In this document: one piece after another, positions 57,908 through 64,000 of the stretch | Numbering within the stretch: position 1 is the stretch's first letter | How the letters are laid out: every line of letters begins with the position of its first letter | Assembly: GCA_022701365.1 (NCBI GenBank) | Contig: JAKUHH010000230.1 | Location: forward strand, 248,001-312,000 | Reading direction: 5' to 3' | DNA: 64,000 nucleotides | DNA from: Mycocentrospora acerina | Taxonomy: Eukaryota > Ascomycota > Dothideomycetes > Pleosporales | The notes under the pieces: model-generated | Seen by the model: only the letters and a program-made list of their open reading frames with translations | What the model was told of the DNA's origin: nothing | Databases searched by the model: none | Made by a program: the position numbers and the translations under genes

Positions 57908-59346
57908 ATGTCTTCGTTCGAACCGCTACTGCACCCTCACGCGATTCTTGACTTTCTTGTACGCGAAAGACTTCCTTATCTTAGTTCCCAAAGCCCGATT
58001 ATCGCAAGTTACTATGAAACAATTCTAAACCAGCCGGACGTCACAATTGCGAGATGTCGGTTAATGTTGAGCAACTGGGTTGTGGAAAAGTTCGAAGATG
58101 GATCGTTGTGGGATGCACAATCGTTAGTTGTCCCTCAAATAACTCTCCAGTACATTCTTTAATTTTCTGCTCGCTAAATATATATTCTTACAGTTTGAAG
58201 AACGTTGAGACTATTCGCTCAGATATTCCCTCGGTCCCAGGTACTTACGTTTTCGTTGTCATCCTTCCAAACAACGAGCACAGATACTACGGTGGCCAAG
58301 CAAAGAATCTTCAATACCGCACGGTAAATTGTCACTCGAGCGTGAGGTATCGAGAGCGTCGCCCATCTCTAGTCTACACTTTTGTTAAACATGCAATCGA
58401 GACTTTTTTTGTTCTGCCGGTAGTCACTTTGGATATGGTAGAGGGACCCATGAAGAATCTCCTCGAACAGTGGATTGTTGTTGTTTTCCGATCTCTACAG
58501 GTTGATGAATTGAAAGACAATCTTCCTGAGGGAGCGTTTGAAAAAATTCCCAATGAACATTTAGCGATCGGAGCAAATTTGGCAGAACCATTCGCTCAAG
58601 GACTCCCATTAGATTGCTTTCCTGGTCGAACAGGAAGACGAGGTTTTGGACCGGGCCTCGAATCTAGCAACGATCCTATCAAAAGGGAATACGCAGAGAT
58701 AAGGAAATGTGAGCTGAGTGAGCAGGTGCAGAAGCGCAAACGGTTCGAAGACGGACATCATTTCCTCCCTCCACCTCCACTACCAAAGAGGCCATTTCCA
58801 GCTGCGGGTGAATGGGTTCACATGGCTCATGGCAAAGTACAATATCTTCCAGATCCAAGCTGGCCACCTCCAATTCCACCAACACCGCCTGGGGTTGGCC
58901 ACTTTGTTCGTTGGCAATGGGGACATAATCATAGCGACTATCAGTTTTATATCAACAATGTTAAGGTCTGGGTACCCAGAGCCGATGTTGACAGGCTTGT
59001 TGAGTCGACTATTCGCATTTTCGTCGACATTGTACCATCTGGGGAACACCCTCATAGTTGCGTCGTATTTCCTGGACGCGAAAGCATAGAAGCTTCCGAT
59101 CCTGGGCTAAGGCTTGGGCTTCGATTGCACGGCACATACAAAGGTGATCATTACCAACCGGATCTTCAGTGTAATCATTGGCTGAAGATCAGAGGCGACT
59201 GGAGTGTACAGAAAGCGAACAGCATCGTCGACTGGATGGAGGGACTCGATATTTCTCTAGAACACCCTCGACCTCGTCGCTGGTACATGGCCCGCGATTT
59301 GTTGGACGATGGAAGTGTGGGTTACAAGGAATGGATTACAGTCTGA
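57908..59346 (+). CDS. GIY-YIG nuclease-like domain protein
   Basis: Two exons, 57908-58122 and 58194-59346, joined in phase 2 (GTTAGT donor, CTTACAG acceptor), give 455 residues. Residues 88-165 resemble the GIY-YIG nuclease fold. GTYVFVVIL stands for GIY, RYYGGQAKNLQYRTVNCH for YIG with the following Arg114 and His119, and Glu163 in LLEQWIVVVFR is at the place of the metal-binding glutamate. So the key Tyr, Arg and Glu positions are filled. The first 80 residues are helical. A proline-rich linker (FLPPPPLPKRPFP, then PSWPPPIPPTPPG) leads to a C-terminal region of unknown type (VRWQWGHNHSDYQFYINNVKVW, QCNHWLKI). No membrane segment or targeting signal is seen. The spliceosomal intron shows it is a nuclear gene, not an intron-borne homing enzyme. 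Its function is unknown. Confidence 0.72.
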
Positions 59347-60657
59347 GGGCTAGGGAATGGTTTGAGGGGCATGTTTATCCTGGTATGTTCCGTCACAGCA
59401 AAGAGTGATTTTCTAATGTTTTAACAGATGCTCGCCTCCTGATGGCATCATCTTAACAAGACTAGTGTGGAAACATCCTCGTGAGCGTTTCAACATACTC
59501 AGTTTGGTTCAACAAGCTAGCTTGCTACCCTTCATGGGTTTGAGTCACTTGTTGCGGTACCTTCACAAGTTACTGCTAGTATTGGATTAGGAGGAATCCA
59601 GATTCATACTAGACTGTTGGTTATCTTGATTGTGTTTCCTTGAAACGCACTTGACTCCATCGGTATTTTTTTCATTGAGATTGCTCTGCGTTGGTCAGGG
59701 GGTTTCAAGGAAGAGATGATATCGCGACAAGCTATTATCTACAGTCTAGAGGTAACTATTCAAGATGGCCTACAATGTTCTTGAAACAGGATACAGAAAT
59801 TCCACAAGTGAGGTCGACATACTCCCATAGATCGGTAAATATGTTCAGGTGTTGAAGCTGAGTCAAAAGCGCTGTGCATAATTGCTTGAGTGGTTAATTG
59901 GTGAAATCGGACCGACGCTTTAAAGCCGTTTGATTTGTGTTAAATGTGAAAAAGATACGTCAAGGGCAATCAAGGGGTGGTTCCTCCTATATGTGAGGTG
60001 ACAGCTGGTGGTTACTAGGCTAGGAATAGCGTTATTTATGTAGGTTTCAGTCTCGACCTCCATAGAGCAATCACTTGTACTTCATATTTCGAACAGTATG
60101 TGGCTTGCAAAGCTGGATATTCTTCACGACGGCCATGCCTTTGATTTAGTGACCAGACTACTCATCTGTCCATATTCGCATCAAACATGGTGTTGGATCA
60201 AAAGAATCAATTTGTAGAACAGGAGCTAGTTATTGAACGTTGTTTGTTCTAACTTACCTCTTTCAAGTACAACGATCGGAAATTGTACCCGAAGATATGA
60301 TTGATCTAGACATATTGAGGAAGAGTAATACGTCTAAAATGATAAGCTGGTTGGTGCAGCTGTGAGGGTTCTTTGCCATGGGGTCATATTAGCCAGGTAT
60401 CATCTGGAGAAAGTACTGCAAGAGACACAAGGACACGAGTTAAGAAAATTGGGATGAATCGAACTTGACATTACTGTGCATCAATCGATTTCACAATGAC
60501 CATCGAACTGATGGGTGCAATTATTAAGTCTCATATTTCCCATAATCTATGCATGGGTATGCTCGGATGTGGGGCCCAAAGTGCAAATCTCGAACTAGTA
60601 AAATAACTTCTATCTATAATTGTACTTTTTTCCCGATATCTCATCAAACAATTCTAC
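59347..60657. other. AT-rich intergenic region
   Basis: 1.3 kb between the GIY-YIG-like gene and tRNA-Cys. No gene was found. A TTGAGTGGTTAATTGG stretch near 59885-59900 recalls a tRNA D-arm, but nothing else of a tRNA folds. Confidence 0.5.
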
Positions 60658-60793
60658 GGGCCGGTAACTCAGTGGTAGAGGTCAGTTTACCCATCTTCTA
60701 CTCAGTAACATCAACTAACAACCAAACAGTGTAGGACTGCAGCCCACCAAAGCCGTCTTCCCGAAGTCACCGGTTCGACTCCGGTTCGGCCCT
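60658..60793 (+). tRNA. tRNA-Cys(GCA) with canonical intron plus a second intron-like insert
   Basis: With both inserts removed, a 72 nt tRNA folds. The acceptor is GGGCCGG/TCGGCCC and the D-arm ACTC...GAGT. The anticodon stem is TAGGA/TCCCG (one A-C mismatch and one T-G pair) with loop CTGCAG...T, anticodon GCA at 60739-60741. The T-arm is ACCGG TTCGACT CCGGT, discriminator T. A 15 nt intron at 60743-60757 is in the standard place after the base following the anticodon. A separate 49 nt block (60681-60729) interrupts the last pair of the D-stem. The A box and B box are intact and a T5 run follows. Function is uncertain because of the D-arm insert. Confidence 0.75.
60681..60729 (+). other. 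Spliceosomal-intron-like insert inside the tRNA-Cys D-arm
   Basis: 49 bp beginning GTCAGT, containing CAACTAAC 12 bases before the end, and ending AAACAG. This is the structure and size of the mRNA introns in this window. The partial copy at 56541-56571 has GAG joined directly to TGTAGGAC, which shows that the uninterrupted form exists. It may be removed by neither splicing system, in which case the locus is a pseudogene. Confidence 0.7.
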
Positions 60794-62955
60794 TATATTT
60801 TTGCATCTACATCGCTCTAACAGAACAAATTTGTCAGTTACTTGTGATGGTGTTATGCAAAAGCAGTTAAGTTTTTTGGTCCTCTCTACGGCAGGCACGA
60901 CCCGAGCATATTGCGGGCTCATCAGCAGGAAGGGCATGCACGAGCTTTTGGATTGTTGAACGTGCGAGTGTTAGATCCGCTCTTTCCCGCGATTTATGAG
61001 TGCCCCTCAACACCATGCAGCATCGCCACCACAGACCACGTCCGTTGGCGGCTGATCTTCTCGTCTGTTTCGCCAACGTACGCAAGCCCGCATGAACCGC
61101 TTACGGCTAGGCAAGGCAGAAGCATAGCGCACATGCACATCCGATTGTTGCTTTGTCGACTGGTACCCGGCTGGCTTTCTTTGCCGTGAAATGTTGGGCG
61201 ATGCCGGCTCCGGTTTAAACAGAAGTTTTGAACCGAAAGTGGTCGTGGCCATGGGTCGTACGACGACTGTTCTCCGAGGCCATTGGCACCGCGCACAGTC
61301 CTGTTGTTGGGATTAGAATGGGCGAGGTCTCGCATGCGCACGGAGGCGCCGTCAGATGACCATGCATCAAGACCCAAGGATGCTTCCGTCTGCATCGTCC
61401 GCGCGGTTCCACGGACTCGACTGCTGGACGCCAGGAACTTAAACTCGTTGTTGCTAACTTGCTTACGGCCACGTTGCTGATGGTGCCTTGCACACACATG
61501 CTGATACACACCGCTTGGGAGCGATTTTTGCACATGCTTTTCTTGTCCCAATAGTCCCAAGTAGACAACGCTCTCACTCGAAGCAAAAGCAAAGGCAGAC
61601 ACGATCGAGGCCCGGGTGAATCACGGATGCTAGCGGTAGTCGTTCGCTTCAGCAAGGTACCAAGGTACACTCGAGTCCCTTGCAGCGGCGCTTGTCTACA
61701 CTCCCAGCTGCAGACCAATGGTTACACCAGGAGACGTCCATGATTCGCTCCAGACCGCGACGCCAGGCTTGATGCTTACCATCGCCCTCTGCCAGACGCG
61801 CAAAGCTGCTGCTAGTGCCGAGGGCCAGCCCCGCCATTGGTGTGCACCCGTTATGAAACGCCTGTGGTGGGGGTGTGGTTTCGTCATCAATATGTACGGA
61901 ACTCGAGTTACGCTTCAAGTCCCAGCCACACATCCATGACAGATGTCCTGGGTTAACCCAGACTCTGGGGCAGGCGGTCTCGCGGATAGCGCAGTCCCGG
62001 ACACAGACCGTGGCACCGTCGTCGCGCTCATAAGCACCTTGTTGCCGTGTGCCCTGACGCAAGGAGCCTGCAGGACTGGCCGATGACTCGGGCTCGGGAG
62101 AGCACTTGTGAACAAGGCTTGGCTAACGCAGTCTGACCAGCAGGTGCGTGAAGCGACACATGCAAGCTCAGCTGGCCTTTTCCAGGTTGACAAAGGCTTG
62201 GCCTAGTTTGAGGATCTGCACACAAAGTGAATCGCCGCAAAGTGGATCGGACTCTAACCCCAGCCTTCAGGCGTGCTGAACATCCCATCCCAACCCCTCC
62301 TCGCATGCAGTTGCAACGCAATATTGCCTTCGCCTCCCGCAGCTTTCTGCACCAACACCGCCCTTGCACCTCATAGGGCCCTTGCTGAGTTTAGCTTGTG
62401 CGTCCCTGAGAGCCGCATCGAGTCCAGTGTGCCTTGTTGCAGCATCGAGCCTTAGAGCGCCCCGCCACTGAGGCAGTCGCCCGCCTTATCGCATATCGCC
62501 CACTCCTCCAAACTCCGAGCATCCGTCGCTCTTGCACCCGCACCGTCGCGCGCGCACTGCTTTACGGGGAATTTTGCTGCCACTTACGATTCACGACACG
62601 ATACTCGTTCTCTTTGTTGTTCTCTGCTCTCTTTCGCGAACCGATCGCCGAGTCCGAATGTTGTTACAATACGGCCTCTATTCGTCATCATCTCCGTCTC
62701 AGCCTTCCTAAACCGCATCAAGGAAGGAGCAGCTCACAGTATTGTTGGACCTGTGCATTTTCGAGGGGATTGTCATTTGAGATACGGGCCTATATTGACC
62801 TGTGGTCGTTGGCTCGCATCAGCTGTCCCGGGAGTCTTCGCAACCCACTCAGGCTGCGGTAAACACGTGCGCTACAAGCACCTCCATAGCGCATTTAGCA
62901 GAGGGGGCGCCCGAAAACGAGACAGCCAGGACTCCTCACCGCCCTCTCCGTTAAA
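60794..62955. other. Long region upstream of the C2H2 regulator
   Basis: 2.2 kb between tRNA-Cys and the zinc-finger gene. Several minus-strand ORFs of 100-200 codons (e.g. 60994-61602) overlap one another in different frames with no domain or splice support. The right end probably holds a long 5' UTR, as is usual for fungal regulators. Confidence 0.5.
60798..60802 (+). terminator. RNA polymerase III terminator of tRNA-Cys
   Basis: A run of five T five bases after the tRNA 3' end. Confidence 0.65.
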
Positions 62956-64000
62956 ATGTCTACATTTCGAGCTGTCAACACCATGCTGACTGTGCCTGAC
63001 CTGCCATCAGGACGCCCGGGAGAAGAGACTACTACTCCTACGACCCCCCGTCCAAACAGCAGATTCTTCCCTGAGTCGAGACCTACAGAAGATATTCGCG
63101 CCGAGGACCCGTCCGTGAAGACTCCAACGCGCAACACTTTTGCCGGTCTGGCCGGTCAACGACCACTACCTTCGTCGCCCTTTACCCCCTCACGTCAACT
63201 GAGCGAAACGCCTTCGAACAAGAGTGACAGAAGTAGGGAAAACTCGCACAGATCGACGCAGTCTGTAGACTCTCCACAAGATGTACAGATGGGCGAGGAT
63301 GATGATGATGACAAGGACGGCTCAGAAAATGAGAGCGTGACAAGTGATACGAACAGGCCATCGAAAAAGAAAAAGGGCCAACGGTTTTTCTGCACGGAGT
63401 TTCCGCCTTGCAACCTGAGCTTCACGAGAAGTGAGCATTTGGCGAGACACATCCGGTACGTTTGGTGCCACGCGTTGAGATTTATGGCTAATTTCCTGTA
63501 GTAAGCATACTGGTGAACGACCTTTCCAATGCCACTGCTCCCGAAGATTTTCGCGACTCGACAACCTGCGACAACATGCCCAGACTGTTCACGTAAACGA
63601 AGATATTCCGTCAGAATCGTTGGCTGCAACTGGCACGAGATTCCAGCGGCAGATTCGAACTGATCGTGTAAGGCCCCCAGGAAGTCGGTCGAGGGCAAGT
63701 ACACTAGGCAGCACAGGAGGGCATAGTAGGGGTCACAGCAGGAACCTATCAGCGTCTAGTATAACATCCACTGTTTCCAGCATGAGCGTGGCGCAGACTC
63801 CAGATATCAGACGTCGTCCGCCACCACTTGCTATGGCCAGTGACGGGTCTGCCAGGGCGCGTCTGTCAATCAACACAATGGACGCCTACAATCCCCCGCT
63901 TATGGGGAGTCCTGGTCCGCAAATTGTCGAGTATGACACTCAATCCAACGGTCCGACTACGCCAACTTCAGCGACCTTTTCTACGGTCACAGTCAGCCCT
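62956..64000 (+). CDS. C2H2 zinc-finger transcription factor, 3' end cut by window edge
   Basis: Nuclear regulator. Exon 1 is 62956-63455; exon 2 starts at 63502 and leaves the window. The 46 bp intron (GTACGT donor, CTGTAG acceptor) splits the Arg before KHTGERPF. About 332 residues are visible. The N-terminal 130 residues are Ser/Thr/Pro-rich with an acidic MGEDDDDDKDGSENE patch. A basic KKKKGQR stretch precedes two adjacent fingers: [26 protein letters not shown] (C-X5-C-X12-H-X3-H) and FQCHCSRRFSRLDNLRQHAQTVH (C-X1-C-X12-H-X4-H). Both have unusual Cys spacing. The linker is the usual HTGERPF. The tail after the fingers is Ser-rich. The RxxHLxRH and RxDNLxQH helices recall yeast stress and glucose regulators, but the orthologue is not certain. 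Met10 is a possible alternative start. Confidence 0.9.

Noticed and set aside
57908..59346. Reading the GIY-YIG-like gene as a mitochondrial-type homing endonuclease
   Set aside because: It has its own spliceosomal intron, standard nuclear codon use and nuclear gene neighbours, and it is not inside a self-splicing intron.
59877..59930. tRNA D-arm-like sequence TTGAGTGGTTAATTGG
   Set aside because: No matching acceptor, anticodon or T-arm could be folded around it.
60994..61718. Overlapping minus-strand ORFs of 167 and 202 codons
   Set aside because: They occupy two frames of the same stretch with no domain, and both look like chance ORFs in GC-richer promoter DNA.

Overview
The window is nuclear DNA of a filamentous ascomycete (Pezizomycotina). 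Gene content and style fit a dothideomycete such as a member of the Pleosporales, but no sequence here fixes the species. The signs are 45-65 bp spliceosomal introns with GTAAGT-type donors, CTAAC or CTGAC branch points and short 3' ends, split genes on both strands, monocistronic layout, a Zn2Cys6 regulator, an ApsA-type cortical protein, an inositolphosphorylceramide synthase, and tRNA genes with 14-15 nt introns. Exon coordinates were worked out by hand from splice signals and reading-frame continuity. Every multi-exon model closes to a whole number of codons.

Layout. 1-10.8 kb: a PIG3-type quinone oxidoreductase (cut by the left edge), replication factor A large subunit, a dienelactone hydrolase family protein, and a divergent pair of Zn2Cys6 regulator and MFS drug transporter. 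10.8-18.7 kb: one gene (IPC synthase, AUR1 type) between two long gene-free stretches rich in low-complexity tracts, including a (CATC)15 microsatellite. 18.7-30 kb: an NYN-domain protein, a mitochondrial carrier, a three-RRM SR-like mRNA-binding protein of the Gbp2/Hrb1 group with a possible alternative first exon, and a divergent pair of a 3-hydroxyacyl-CoA dehydrogenase family protein and an acyl-CoA ligase ending in the peroxisomal signal AKL. 30-47.9 kb: tRNA-Gln, tRNA-Val, an ApsA/Num1 cortical anchor, a Cns1/TTC4 co-chaperone, an F-box-like DUF7730 protein, mitochondrial serine hydroxymethyltransferase and a large secreted catalase. 50.5-55.6 kb: a Pil1/Lsp1-type eisosome protein and the COPII coat subunit Sec24. 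56.5-60.8 kb: an unusual patch holding a truncated tRNA-Cys copy, a small lysine-rich gene, a gene for a GIY-YIG-like protein, and a tRNA-Cys gene that carries both a normal tRNA intron and a second 49 bp insert that looks like a spliceosomal intron. 63-64 kb: the 5' part of a C2H2 zinc-finger regulator, cut by the right edge.

Most of the window is ordinary housekeeping and metabolic gene space. No secondary-metabolite core enzyme, transposase, reverse transcriptase or CRISPR array was seen. The strongest unusual signal is the tRNA-Cys locus at 60.66-60.79 kb, together with its partial copy 4.1 kb upstream, which lacks the insert. Other points of interest are a start codon split by an intron, a 14 nt microexon inside the Sec24 zinc ribbon, and a triple CGCG (MluI cell-cycle box-like) cluster upstream of the replication factor A gene.
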